Below, in pieces: positions 34,953 through 43,032 of a DNA stretch of 64,000 nucleotides (within the stretch, counting starts at the first letter, position 1; every line of letters starts with the position of its first letter). The notes beneath the pieces were generated by a model. That model was not told where the DNA came from. It saw only the letters and a list, made by a program, of their open reading frames with translations, and ran no database searches. The position numbers were made by a program, and so were the translations under genes. Origin of the DNA: DATAXI01 sp963756185 (lineage in GTDB: Bacteria; Verrucomicrobiota; Verrucomicrobiia; Chthoniobacterales; Chthoniobacteraceae); contig CAVWMS010000003.1 in NCBI GenBank assembly GCA_963756185.1, positions 310,001 through 374,000 of the forward strand, in the 5' to 3' direction.

Positions 34953-34994
34953 GGGATTGCAATCCCCGCGCGCCCCATTAGCCTCTCCGCTCTC

Positions 34995-35123
34995 ATGAAA
35001 ATCTGGGCGGTATTCGTTTTGATCCCCATTCTTCTCCTCGCAGCCGGCTGTGAGAAACACCCCGTCAGCGACCTCGAAAAAGTTGATCCCGGCGCCCTGG
35101 CCTCGCCCACTCCGGGAGGATAG
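34995..35123 (+). CDS. 42-residue lipoprotein
   Basis: ATG 34995 opens M-K-I-W-A-V-F-V-L-I-P-I-L-L-L-A-A-G-C-E, a short signal peptide with a good lipobox (L-A-A-G-C). Only about 23 residues follow (E-K-H-P-V-S-D-L-E-K ...). It is located just after queD. It resembles entericidin-like or other tiny lipoproteins in design only. Confidence 0.6.
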   Translation: MKIWAVFVLIPILLLAAGCEKHPVSDLEKVDPGALASPTPGG

Positions 35124-35129
35124 GCGGAA

Positions 35130-35213
35130 ATTGCTGATTGAATTAATGCCGCCTCCGGCGGCCAAACTTAAAAAATCCGCAATCCGAGATCCGCAATCCG
35201 AAATTCTTCACCC
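35130..35213. repeat. Heptamer repeat tract (ATCCGCA / ATCCGAA)
   Basis: The tract includes consecutive 7-bp units ATCCGCA, ATCCGAG, ATCCGCA, ATCCGAA, and a small GCCGCC-TCC-GGCGGC hairpin. It lies between two convergent genes. Confidence 0.65.
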
Positions 35214-36740
35214 TCATCCGGCGCTCAACCTATAAATCCGCAACCCCGGATGCAAATAAATCCCCGTCCCGCGCGCCCGCTCCCATAGCGGTTGATACTC
35301 GCGGAACAGCGCCTCGTAAAAATCCCGCTTCCTCTGATATTCCGGCGAGAGATGGCCCGTCGCGGCCTTGCGGAAAAACACGCCGTAATCGCTCTCTGAA
35401 ATCACCAGGTAATTGATGCCCTGTTTGGCCAGCGCCTCGGGCGTCGGGCCCAGGTCCGCGGCAAGCTTTGTCTCGATGACCCGCTGATCGAGCAGCGGCT
35501 GGACGGCCAGCCTTTCCTCGCGGCGCGGCACGGGAAGATCGGCGCGATCCTCTCCCGCGATGACCGCCCCGGCCGGCACGTTGGCACGAATCCACGCCAG
35601 CATCTCGCTCCGGTCGTCGGACCCGAAAGCCTGGATATAAAACGCGAGATAAATGCCGTTGGCGATCAGCGCCAGCCCCGCCAGCACCGCCGGCCTCAGC
35701 ACCCGCGACCATTTGCCCGGAAGCAATTGCGGCAAATCGATCGCGCCCAACCCCGCGAGGTAAAAGAAACCCGCCGTCGCGGGCAGAAAATAGCGGTCGT
35801 TCGTTTTGGTCGAGCAGCAGAGCAGCAGCATGAACGCAAACGGAAACACCGCCATCGTCCAATCGAACGCGTCCGCATCCCGCCGTTTCCGCATCGCCCA
35901 GAACTCTGCGATCACCAACACCCACACCACCGGCGTCGTATTGAACACAAAAATGTGCAGGTACTCGAAAAACGGCACCTGGCCGCCGGTGTACCCGGGC
36001 TCGCCGTGCGCGACCAGCGTCGTCTCCCGCCCGAAGGAATGCGTAAAGACATCCAGCCGCGTGAAAACAGGAAAATTCACCGCCGCCGCCACTGCGATAA
36101 GTCCCAAGGCGAACCAAACCCACTGCATCGCCCCCGCACGCTTCCCGCGCTGCGCGGCAATGAAAATGACCGCGGCCGGTATCAGCATGACCCCGCCCAG
36201 GTATTTCGCGGCGACGCAAAGCCCACACATCGCCCCCGCAAACAGCGCCGAGCCGGCGCGCGGCTTCCGGTGATGGATGTGCAGCGCCAGGAACGCCAGT
36301 GCCATCGCGAAGAAGAGCGCCGTATCCTCCTTGAAATAATGCGCCAGCTCAAAAACCTGGTGCTGCGTCAGCAGCAGCAGCCCCACGATCCAAAAGCCGC
36401 ACGGACCCCGCTCGCGCCACGCCAGCAGCGCCAGCGCCACCACCCCAATCGCCGCGAAGCAGGCCGAACACCAGCGCCCAAGCACCACCAGCCTTTGCTC
36501 CCGGTCCGGCACGCCGAGCGCCTTCTTCGCCAGCTCCGCCGTGCCCAGCATCAGCAGCGGATGATGAAAATTCCATTTCCCCGTGATGAGCTGGTCCACC
36601 TTGTCCGGCTCGTCGGGATGATAGAAAAACGGAAACCCGTTGCCCCGCGTATCCAGCCATAGCGTGGCCGCGAACAGCACCACCGCCCCCAGCGCCAGCA
36701 TCGGCAGCCGGCGGCTTGGCTCGACAACGGACGCGCTCAA
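35214..36740 (-). CDS. Polytopic membrane glycosyltransferase (GT39/ArnT-like)
   Basis: This integral membrane protein has about 10 hydrophobic segments. The conserved acidic pair in the first extracytoplasmic loop (F-Y-H-P-D-E-P-D) is the hallmark of GT39/GT83-type lipid-linked sugar transferases. The start is probably TTG 36740, which overlaps the stop of the preceding glycosyltransferase (TTGA); an ATG lies at 36701. The C-terminal 120 residues form a soluble domain that includes IRANVPAGAVIAGEDRADL. It would use a polyprenyl-phosphate sugar made by the upstream GT2 enzyme, which fits the overlap. Two other long frames on the same stretch are shadows. Confidence 0.82.
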   Translation of the reverse strand: MSASVVEPSRRLPMLALGAVVLFAATLWLDTRGNGFPFFYHPDEPDKVDQLITGKWNFHHPLLMLGTAELAKKALGVPDREQRLVVLGRWCSACFAAIGVVALALLAWRERGPCGFWIVGLLLLTQHQVFELAHYFKEDTALFFAMALAFLALHIHHRKPRAGSALFAGAMCGLCVAAKYLGGVMLIPAAVIFIAAQRGKRAGAMQWVWFALGLIAVAAAVNFPVFTRLDVFTHSFGRETTLVAHGEPGYTGGQVPFFEYLHIFVFNTTPVVWVLVIAEFWAMRKRRDADAFDWTMAVFPFAFMLLLCCSTKTNDRYFLPATAGFFYLAGLGAIDLPQLLPGKWSRVLRPAVLAGLALIANGIYLAFYIQAFGSDDRSEMLAWIRANVPAGAVIAGEDRADLPVPRREERLAVQPLLDQRVIETKLAADLGPTPEALAKQGINYLVISESDYGVFFRKAATGHLSPEYQRKRDFYEALFREYQPLWERARGTGIYLHPGLRIYRLSAG

Positions 36741-37615
36741 AGCTTCATGCGCTGGTCGATCAAATCCGCCAGCAGCCCGATGAACAGCATCTGGACGCCG
36801 GTCAGCGCCAGCGCCCCCGCAAGCAGCCCGATGTGATGAGGCGTCTGGGTGACATAGTCCTTGAACCCCTTGAGGACCCCCACCCCGATCAAGAGCAGCG
36901 CCGGCGGCACGAACACGTTCAGCGGCTTGAAGTACGCGCAGATGCGAATGATGAGGATGGTGAAATTGGTGAAATCGCGCACCGGATGGATCGACGATTT
37001 TCCGACCCGCTTGTGGTAATTGATCGGGATGAATTTCACGCGGTAATGATTCGTCAGCATCGCCAGCGTGATCGTCGTGGTGAACGAAAAGCCGTCCGGG
37101 TAAAGAGTCAGGAACCGCAGCGCAACATCCTTGCGGAAGACGCGCAGCCCCGAATTGAGGTCCGGGATCGACTGCTGGCTCAGGTACTCCGCCAGCCGGG
37201 TGATGATCCATTTCGCCGGCCGGCGCACCAGCGGCACCTCGACCACCTCGCCCGTGCGCGCCCCCACCACCATGTCGTAGTTCGGCGCGTCGGCCATCAA
37301 TTTTGGAATATCCCCGAGCGGATAAGTGCCGTCGGCATCGGCAATGAGGATGTATTCGAACCGCGCCTGGCGCAGCCCGCTCTTGAGCGCCGCGCCGTAG
37401 CCGCTGTTGACCGGATGCTCGATGAGGGTCACCGGCAGCGCGCGGGCGATCTCCCCCGTCCGGTCGCTCGACCCGTCATTGATGACCACGATCTCCAGTT
37501 CCTTGAAATAAACCGCCTGTTTCCGGATGGTCTCGACTGTCTCCGCAATGGCCCCCTCCTCGTCGAACGCGGGGATCAGGATGCTGACGGACAGCTCGGT
37601 TGTGGGTACGGCCAT
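36737..37615 (-). CDS. Family 2 glycosyltransferase (polyprenyl-phosphate sugar synthase type)
   Basis: The 292-residue protein has the GT-A fold: S-I-L-I-P-A-F-D-E-E-G, V-V-I-N-D-G-S-S-D-R-T, I-A-D-A-D-G-T-Y with the D-x-D motif, and two C-terminal transmembrane helices. This is the form of DPM1/GtrB-like enzymes that load glucose or mannose on undecaprenyl phosphate. The downstream GT39-like gene overlaps its stop, giving a donor-synthase plus transferase pair for cell-surface glycosylation. Confidence 0.88.
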   Translation of the reverse strand: MAVPTTELSVSILIPAFDEEGAIAETVETIRKQAVYFKELEIVVINDGSSDRTGEIARALPVTLIEHPVNSGYGAALKSGLRQARFEYILIADADGTYPLGDIPKLMADAPNYDMVVGARTGEVVEVPLVRRPAKWIITRLAEYLSQQSIPDLNSGLRVFRKDVALRFLTLYPDGFSFTTTITLAMLTNHYRVKFIPINYHKRVGKSSIHPVRDFTNFTILIIRICAYFKPLNVFVPPALLLIGVGVLKGFKDYVTQTPHHIGLLAGALALTGVQMLFIGLLADLIDQRMKL

Positions 37616-37804
37616 GGGCGATTAGCGATTTATTAGCGATTAGTTAGACCAGCGCGGCAACACATGGGAGTGGAAAATTCGCGAAAAAATCTGCGTCAAT
37701 CTGTGTAAATCTGCGGACCTCATCCCCTCCCCTGCTTTTATATAATCCACAGATTAACGCAGATGGCCGCAGATTCTTCAAATTCCGAAATCCGAAATCC
37801 CCTG

Positions 37805-37833
37805 CCCGCATCGCTACGCTCAGGCGTTGCGGG
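37805..37833 (+). repeat. REP-like hairpin element, copy 4
   Basis: It has the same 29-bp hairpin and heptamer flanks as copies 2 and 3, and sits between the GT2 gene and the 507-residue membrane protein gene. Confidence 0.85.
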
Positions 37834-37855
37834 CGCGGCGAATTCCGAAATGAGC

Positions 37856-39379
37856 TCACGGCGTCGTAATCTCCCTCACATAAAGATTGATCTGCCCGTC
37901 CGCCCCGCGCCTCACATCGGTAATCATAAACGGCCTCGTCTCATCCCGGTCCACCGTCGTCCCTTCGCCCGGCGGCTGCATCCCGGCAGGATACTCGACG
38001 ATCACCCGGGTCGCGCCCGCGCCCGGCCTGATGAGCGAAGTCAGCGCCCCCTCCTGCGGACGCAATACGGCCCGATTTTCCTCCGAGGCGGTGACAACGA
38101 AACTGCCCCGCAGGTAAAGCCGCTCGCCACCGATGCCGCTATCGGCCAGCGGCGCCGCGTCCGCGGGATCGATCACCCGCCCCCGCGGCATCTGGCCGGG
38201 TGCATACGTGCGCCAGCTCGCCCCGTTGTTCGCCAGGACCGGCGCCGGCTCCGATTGCAGGAACGGCGTGAGCGGCACGCCATTGGCCGATTGCACCTGC
38301 GGCGAATCCGCCGGGACTGCCCGGGCTTCGACCGGCCCCGGAGGCGGCGTGCCGTACTCTTCCTGCATCGCCAGTTCGGCCGGCGTGGGAGTCGCCCGCG
38401 GATGGTAAGGCGGCGGCGAGACCATGGCGACGGCCACCGGCGCACTTGGCGAGGCGTGTCCCTTGCCCTTCGGCGCGTGCATCGGCAGGGAAATCTCCGG
38501 CGCCGGCATCGCATTTACCCGCACCAGTTCCGTTGTCTCCGCAGGGGTGGCGCTCGGCGACGCCATCGGTTGGTCCAGCGCCGATGTGACCGGCGTATGC
38601 TCCTGCTGAAATTGCGCGTAGGTCTGCAATGCCTGCTGCATCGACGCCCCGCGCACGATCGGCAGCCCGGCCACCAGATTGATGCCCGGCGGCGGCGCCA
38701 GCGAGAACGTCCCCTCGCCGTCCCGCAACGCATAGCTTCCGTACAGCAGCGGCACCGCGGTAAATTGCATGCTGCCATTATCCAGCCGCTCGATGTGGAT
38801 GACCGCGGCCAGGTCCAGCGTCTTCGCCAGCTTCACATCCAGGCCCGTCTTGAGCATCGTCTCGAGCGCCGGCACATCCTTCGCATCCGAGGTATACACA
38901 TGCTCGAGCACCACCTGCGGGAAATCCGCCGACGCCGCCACCGCCACAACCCCGGAGCCGAAGAAATCCGTCGGCGCCAGCGCGTGCACATCCAGGATCG
39001 TGAACCGCCCGATGATGTACGGCACCAGCTTGTTGGTGTTCTGGTAATTGTTGATGTACATCCGCAGCAGCTCGTCATTCTCGGCCTTGAGCTTGAGCGG
39101 CGGATAGCTGTTATAGCGCTCGAACAGCTTCTGCGCCGTCAGGAATTCTCCCGGCGGCGCCGCCGTCAGCTCGAAGCGCTTCGGCGGGTCCAGCTTGTGA
39201 AGCTTCTGCAGGATCTTGTACGCGCGCGCATCCTCGGGATGCCCGAAAATGTAAAAGCTCCCCAGCCAGCAGGCCATGGCGAACCCGATCAGCAACAGGA
39301 TGAATACCGTCCACAGGAACAGATGGTCCTTTTTGGGCGGGCCGGAAAGAGAATCGTAGTCGCTGTAATAATCGCTCAT
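37856..39379 (-). CDS. Membrane-anchored protein of unknown function
   Basis: The 507-residue protein has a Tyr/Asp-rich start (SDYYSDYDS), one transmembrane helix (FLWTVFILLLIGFAMACWLG) and an extracytoplasmic domain (residues 45-260) of mixed alpha/beta type. A long proline/alanine/serine linker follows (residues 265-400), then a small C-terminal beta domain (from about residue 410: GERLYLRGSFVVTASEENRAVL). No known domain is recognised; the layout recalls verrucomicrobial envelope proteins seen near Fe-S genes. It lies 26 bp after the A-type carrier gene on the same strand. Confidence 0.75.
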   Translation of the reverse strand: MSDYYSDYDSLSGPPKKDHLFLWTVFILLLIGFAMACWLGSFYIFGHPEDARAYKILQKLHKLDPPKRFELTAAPPGEFLTAQKLFERYNSYPPLKLKAENDELLRMYINNYQNTNKLVPYIIGRFTILDVHALAPTDFFGSGVVAVAASADFPQVVLEHVYTSDAKDVPALETMLKTGLDVKLAKTLDLAAVIHIERLDNGSMQFTAVPLLYGSYALRDGEGTFSLAPPPGINLVAGLPIVRGASMQQALQTYAQFQQEHTPVTSALDQPMASPSATPAETTELVRVNAMPAPEISLPMHAPKGKGHASPSAPVAVAMVSPPPYHPRATPTPAELAMQEEYGTPPPGPVEARAVPADSPQVQSANGVPLTPFLQSEPAPVLANNGASWRTYAPGQMPRGRVIDPADAAPLADSGIGGERLYLRGSFVVTASEENRAVLRPQEGALTSLIRPGAGATRVIVEYPAGMQPPGEGTTVDRDETRPFMITDVRRGADGQINLYVREITTP

Positions 39380-39405
39380 CGGTCCCTCGGTCCGGGGCGC
39401 GCGGC

Positions 39406-39756
39406 CTAGGGATTCGCCTGGGCATCCGCCTCGGCCGCCTCAAACGAGGTGCCACAGCCGCAACTCCGCACCGCGTTCGGATTCTGGATGCGAAAACCGG
39501 CCCCGCTCAGCCCGTCGGCAAAATCGATGGTCGAGCCCTCCAGGTACTTCGCGCTCTCGGTGTCGATGAACACCCGGACGCCGTCGCGTTCGACCGCCGC
39601 ATCGCCCTCCTTGCGCTCGTCCAGCATCATGCCGTACTGCAAGCCCGCGCATCCCCCGTGCTCGACCATGATGCGCAAGCCTCTCCCGGCGTTTCCAGGC
39701 TCCTCGGCCAGGATGGATTGAAGCTGTTTGACGGCGCTCTCCGTAATGTTGATCAT
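39406..39756 (-). CDS. erpA: A-type iron-sulfur carrier protein (HesB/IscA/ErpA family)
   Basis: The 116-residue protein has the three conserved cysteines of the family: one in H-G-G-C-A-G-L-Q-Y and two in S-C-G-C-G-T-S-F. It carries or delivers Fe-S clusters to target proteins. Which member (IscA, ErpA or SufA) cannot be decided from the sequence; the symbol is a best guess. It is divergent from mutL. Confidence 0.9.
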   Translation of the reverse strand: MINITESAVKQLQSILAEEPGNAGRGLRIMVEHGGCAGLQYGMMLDERKEGDAAVERDGVRVFIDTESAKYLEGSTIDFADGLSGAGFRIQNPNAVRSCGCGTSFEAAEADAQANP

Positions 39757-39851
39757 CGGACTTTTACGCTATCGGAAGGGATGATCGAAGTCAAACGACG
39801 CCGGACCCCGCCACCGGCCCTCCCCCCTACGCAATTTGACGGGAGGGGCGC

Positions 39852-41792
39852 TTGAGCCGCATCGCGCTTCTGCCCGAGGATGTCGCCAGCCAGGTCGCCG
39901 CCGGCGAGGTCGTCGAGCGCCCGGCATCCGTGGTCAAGGAGCTGGTCGAGAACTCCCTGGATGCCCGCGCCCGCAAAATCGAGGTGATGATCCGCCGCGG
40001 CGGCAGTTCCATGATTTGCGTGGTGGACGATGGCATCGGCATGGACCGCGACGACGCGTTGCTCTGCCTCGAGCGGCACGCAACCAGCAAGATCCGCACG
40101 GGCAAGGATCTCGCCGCCATCTCGACGCTCGGTTTTCGCGGCGAAGCGCTCCCGAGCATCGCCAGCGTCTCGCACTTCCGCCTCGCGACCCGCGAGCATG
40201 GCGCGCTGGCCGGCACGGAGGTGGCCGTCAACGCCGGGAAGATCGAGTACGTCCGCGACGGCGGCGAGGCGCCAGGCACGCAAATCGAGGTGCGCTCCCT
40301 TTTCTACAACCTGCCCGCGCGCCGGAAATTTCTCCGAAGCGAAAACACGGAATCGAGCCACGTCGAGCATCAGCTTCACTTGCAGGCCATCGGCCATCCC
40401 GACACCGGCTTTGTCCTCATCAACGACGAGCGCCTGGTCCACCAGCTCCCGCCCGCGGCAAACCTCCTCGAGCGCATCCGCGACCTGCGCGGCCCGGCCC
40501 TGGCCGCGGAGCTGCTCGAGGTGCCCGACGAGGAAATCGGTGGCATCCGCCTGCGCGGGTTCATCGGCAAGCCGGGCGTCAGCCGCTCGTCGCGCGCCCA
40601 GCAGCTCATCTTCATCAACGGGCGCGCCGTCGAAAATCCCACCGTCAATTTCGCCTTGCGCGAGGGCTATCACACCGCGCTCATGAAGGGCCAATACCCG
40701 GTCACTTTTCTCTTCATCGACATGGACCCCGCCGCCGTCGATGTAAACGTCCACCCCTCCAAGCGCGAAGTCCGTTTCCGCGATCCGAACGAAGTGCGCG
40801 ACGTGCTGGTCGAGCGCATCCGGCACGCCATCGAAGGCGGCCGCGCCCAATGGAGCGCCACCTTCCGGCCCGGAGCGCCGGCTGAAACCGCGCTCAAGCA
40901 GTTCGAACCGCCGTCCGAATCATCACCGCCTCCCAATCATCAATCTCAGATCAGCAGCCGAGCGGAGCGAGACGATCCGCCAAAGGCGGACCCGAAGGGT
41001 GAGGCGGAAAGCCGAATCAATCAGCAGCCGAGCGGAGCGAGACGATTCGCCGAAGGCGAACCCGAAGGGCGAGCCGGACAGGCGAGTCAATCTCCTCTCC
41101 TCCCGATGCAGGAGCAGATCGCCCTTAGGCGCGATTGGTCCGCCCTGCCGCCGCAACCACAACCGGACACCCACAGCCCGCATCCCCCCGCCGCGCCGCC
41201 TCCGCCACAGGACGCCGGGTTCCGCATCCTCGGCGTTCTGGGCCGGCTCTACATCCTCATGGAAAACGCCGACGGCCTCGTGCTGGTCGATCAACACGCC
41301 GCCCACGAGCGCATCCTCTTCGAGGAACTGCGCCGCCGCATGGAGGCCCAGGGCGTTCCCGCGCAGCGATTGCTCATGCCGGTCACCATGCAACTCGCGC
41401 CCCGCGACAGCGATTGGGTCGCCCAGAACCTCGACACGCTGCAAAAAATGGGCATCGGCATCGAGGCCTTTGGTCCCGCCACGTGGAAAATCGACGCCCT
41501 TCCGCAATTCCTGAAAGGCAGCGACCCCGCCCCGCTCTTCCGCGAGATCATCGACGAACTGCGCCAGACCAGCGCCGCCACCTCCCGGATGCGCCTGGGC
41601 GAGGATGTCATCGCCACCACGGTCTGCCGCCACGCCGTCAAAGCCCACGATGTCCTGCGCGAACCCGAGCTGGTCCGCCTGATCCAGGACCTCTTGCGCT
41701 GCGAGCTCCCCTACTGCTGCCCCCACGGCAGGCCGACGATGATTCAACTTTCGTATGGGGAGTTGGAGAGAAAGTTCGGGCGGAAAGTGTGA
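39852..41792 (+). CDS. mutL: DNA mismatch repair protein MutL, linker carrying two repeat insertions
   Basis: The 646-residue protein begins at TTG 39852 behind GGGAGGGG. The N-terminal GHKL ATPase has E-L-V-E-N-S-L-D-A, D-D-G-I-G-M and G-F-R-G-E-A-L. The C-terminal domain has the endonuclease motif D-Q-H-A-A-H-E-R-I-L-F-E-E from Asp480, T-V-C-R-H-A-V-K-A and C-P-H-G-R-P, so this MutL should nick DNA. Between them, residues 369-413 are encoded by two tandem copies of the AGCCGAGCGG repeat, translated in two different frames. The last 141 bp exist a second time, diverged, after the vapBC genes at 42624-42764. MutL couples mismatch recognition to strand removal. Confidence 0.95.
   Translation: MSRIALLPEDVASQVAAGEVVERPASVVKELVENSLDARARKIEVMIRRGGSSMICVVDDGIGMDRDDALLCLERHATSKIRTGKDLAAISTLGFRGEALPSIASVSHFRLATREHGALAGTEVAVNAGKIEYVRDGGEAPGTQIEVRSLFYNLPARRKFLRSENTESSHVEHQLHLQAIGHPDTGFVLINDERLVHQLPPAANLLERIRDLRGPALAAELLEVPDEEIGGIRLRGFIGKPGVSRSSRAQQLIFINGRAVENPTVNFALREGYHTALMKGQYPVTFLFIDMDPAAVDVNVHPSKREVRFRDPNEVRDVLVERIRHAIEGGRAQWSATFRPGAPAETALKQFEPPSESSPPPNHQSQISSRAERDDPPKADPKGEAESRINQQPSGARRFAEGEPEGRAGQASQSPLLPMQEQIALRRDWSALPPQPQPDTHSPHPPAAPPPPQDAGFRILGVLGRLYILMENADGLVLVDQHAAHERILFEELRRRMEAQGVPAQRLLMPVTMQLAPRDSDWVAQNLDTLQKMGIGIEAFGPATWKIDALPQFLKGSDPAPLFREIIDELRQTSAATSRMRLGEDVIATTVCRHAVKAHDVLREPELVRLIQDLLRCELPYCCPHGRPTMIQLSYGELERKFGRKV
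40956..41022 (+). repeat. AGCCGAGCGG repeat, copy 2 (inside mutL)
   Basis: This is an in-frame insertion in the mutL linker, read in a frame that gives S-R-A-E-R-D-D-P-P-K-A-D-P-K-G-E. It is close in sequence to the intergenic copies at 22178 and 47400. Confidence 0.88.
41026..41092 (+). repeat. AGCCGAGCGG repeat, copy 3 (inside mutL, other frame)
   Basis: The second copy follows directly, but its frame gives P-S-G-A-R-R-F-A-E-G-E-P-E-G-R-A-G. Both frames of the element are free of stops, so the linker is kept open. Confidence 0.88.
41695..41729 (+). repeat. 35-bp direct repeat, left copy (inside mutL)
   Basis: The stretch encoding C-terminal residues C-E-L-P-Y-C-C-P-H-G is identical over 35 bp to 42667-42701. 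The two copies are 972 bp apart and bracket the vapBC genes, as attachment-site duplications would. Confidence 0.7.
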
Positions 41793-41868
41793 GGAAAAAA
41801 TTCGATTCTCGAATTCCGAATTTACTGCTGAGTGCCGTAGCCGCCCTCGCGTCGAAAGGGAAATACCC

Positions 41869-41904
41869 TTGACGGACCGGCGATTTGTAGCTATGTTGCT
41901 ACAA
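41869..41904 (+). promoter_or_regulatory. Promoter with palindromic operator for phd-vapC
   Basis: TTGACG (41869-41874), a 17-bp spacer and TATGTT (41892-41897). The -10 box is the exact centre of the palindrome TTGTAGC-TATGTT-GCTACAA (41885-41904). This is what is expected for autorepression by the antitoxin (or the toxin-antitoxin complex) that binds over the -10 box. Confidence 0.75.
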
Positions 41905-41918
41905 CCGCAACGCCCCAA

Positions 41919-42173
41919 ATGACGATCACCACCTTATCCAGCCGGGAATTCAACCAGGACACGAGCCGGGCCAAGAAGGCTGCGGCACGCGGTCCGGTAT
42001 TCATCACTGACCGCGGCAAGCCCGCTCACGTGCTGCTCAGCATCGATGAGTACCAGCGGCTTGCTGGCGCGCCTTGCAAAATCGCCGATGCGCTGGCCAT
42101 GCCCGGCATCGCCGACATTGAATTTGATCCTCCTCGCCTCACCCTCGATAGCCGCCCGGCCACTCTCTCCTGA
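41919..42173 (+). CDS. Phd/YefM-family antitoxin
   Basis: The 84-residue protein has the Phd fold: T-L-S-S-R-E-F-N-Q-D-T-S-R-A-K-K-A-A at the N-terminus, then G-P-V-F-I-T-D-R-G-K-P-A-H-V-L-L-S-I-D-E-Y. The DNA-binding N-terminus would act on the palindrome overlapping the -10 box. The C-terminal 30 residues should wrap the toxin. Its stop overlaps the start of the PIN toxin by one base (TGATG). Confidence 0.9.
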   Translation: MTITTLSSREFNQDTSRAKKAAARGPVFITDRGKPAHVLLSIDEYQRLAGAPCKIADALAMPGIADIEFDPPRLTLDSRPATLS

Positions 42174-42598
42174 TGTACGTCCTTGATACCAATGTCGTAT
42201 CCGAATTGCGCAAGGTGCGCTCTGGAAAGGCCGACGCGCAGGTCGCCAAATGGGCGGACAGCGTCGATGCGGCGGCTTTGTATGTCTCCGCTATCACCAT
42301 CCTCGAACTGGAGATTGGCGTCTTGCAAATGGAAAGCCGCGACCCAAATCAAGGCGCAATGCTGCGCGCATGGATGAACGAGCATGTTTTGCCGGAGTTT
42401 GTGGACCGAGTTCTGCCAGTCGATACGGCTGTAGCGCGGCGTTGCGCTCGGTTGCATGTACCCGATCGTCACGGCGACCGCGACGCGCTGATCGCCGCGA
42501 CCGCGCTCGTGCACGCCATGACAATCGTTAGCCGGAATATCGCCGACTTCGAGTCAACGGGCGTTCCGGTGCTCAATCCCTGGAGTCACAGGCAGTAG
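42173..42598 (+). CDS. vapC: VapC-type PIN-domain toxin (ribonuclease)
   Basis: The 141-residue protein has the PIN acidic residues in Y-V-L-D-T-N-V-V-S-E (Asp5), I-L-E-L-E-I-G and D-R-D-A-L-I-A-A-T-A, so it should be active. VapC toxins cut tRNA or rRNA. It overlaps the antitoxin gene by one base. The pair lies between the intact mutL 3' end and a second mutL 3' end fragment, indicating insertion as a cassette. Confidence 0.92.
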   Translation: MYVLDTNVVSELRKVRSGKADAQVAKWADSVDAAALYVSAITILELEIGVLQMESRDPNQGAMLRAWMNEHVLPEFVDRVLPVDTAVARRCARLHVPDRHGDRDALIAATALVHAMTIVSRNIADFESTGVPVLNPWSHRQ

Positions 42599-42623
42599 CC
42601 GCAACCGCAAAAAGCTCACGAAC

Positions 42624-42764
42624 GTCCTGCGCCAGCCCGAGCTGGTCCGCCTCATCCAGGATCTCCTGCGCTGCGAGCTCCCCTACTGCTGCCCCCACGG
42701 CCGCCCAACGATGATCCAGCTTTCGTACGGCGAACTCGAGCGAAAATTCGGTCGAAAAATGTGA
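42624..42764 (+). pseudogene. Duplicated 3' end of mutL (fossil tail)
   Basis: These 141 bp align without gaps to the last 47 codons of mutL including the stop (41652-41792). By hand count 121 of 141 bases match and 17 codons differ, 15 of them synonymously; the two amino-acid changes are Glu to Gln and Val to Met. The differences cluster in the last 20 codons. There is no start codon, and a one-base shift lies just upstream, so it is not expressed. Similarity continues for about 20 bp after the stop. It is probably the original or an alternative tail, displaced by insertion of the cassette. Confidence 0.88.
42667..42701 (+). repeat. 35-bp direct repeat, right copy
   Basis: The right-hand copy of the repeat at 41695-41729; recombination between the two would remove exactly 972 bp containing the toxin-antitoxin pair and rebuild a complete mutL. 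Confidence 0.7.
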
Positions 42765-42839
42765 GCGCGGAAAAATTCGAACTCCGGCGTCTAAGGTCAC
42801 AAAATGCAACCTTAAAGCCCCGCCCAGCATTCCAAATGT

Positions 42840-43028
42840 TTACCTCACGCCTTCACCGAACAAGGAGCTGACACGCCCTCGATGCGACATAATGTCCAGC
42901 GATCCGTGTTCCGCCGTACGAGCGTCCCTCAATTTCTGACGAACCTGGTCTCCGGCCTGCTCATGAACGAGAGCAAGGCACCTCTGGAGCTGTTGGATTT
43001 CTTGAGTTGTTGATGGGAAGGCGGTCAT
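42840..43028 (-). CDS. 62-residue protein after the Mrr-like gene
   Basis: An ATG 4 bp after the stop of the Mrr-like gene opens a helical, Gln/Arg-rich frame (T-T-Q-E-I-Q-Q-L-Q-R-C-L-A-L-V-H-E-Q-A-G-D-Q-V-R). No family is recognised. The tight spacing on the same strand supports translation. Confidence 0.45.
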   Translation of the reverse strand: MTAFPSTTQEIQQLQRCLALVHEQAGDQVRQKLRDARTAEHGSLDIMSHRGRVSSLFGEGVR

Positions 43029-43032
43029 CCAA

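Noticed and set aside
32763..35165. 800-codon minus-strand frame across the sugar dehydrogenase, queE and queD
   Set aside because: It crosses three well-supported genes on the other strand and has no recognisable domain.
37763..39409. 548-codon plus-strand frame opposite the 507-residue membrane protein
   Set aside because: Arg/His-rich low-complexity translation; the minus-strand frame has a membrane anchor and protein-like composition.
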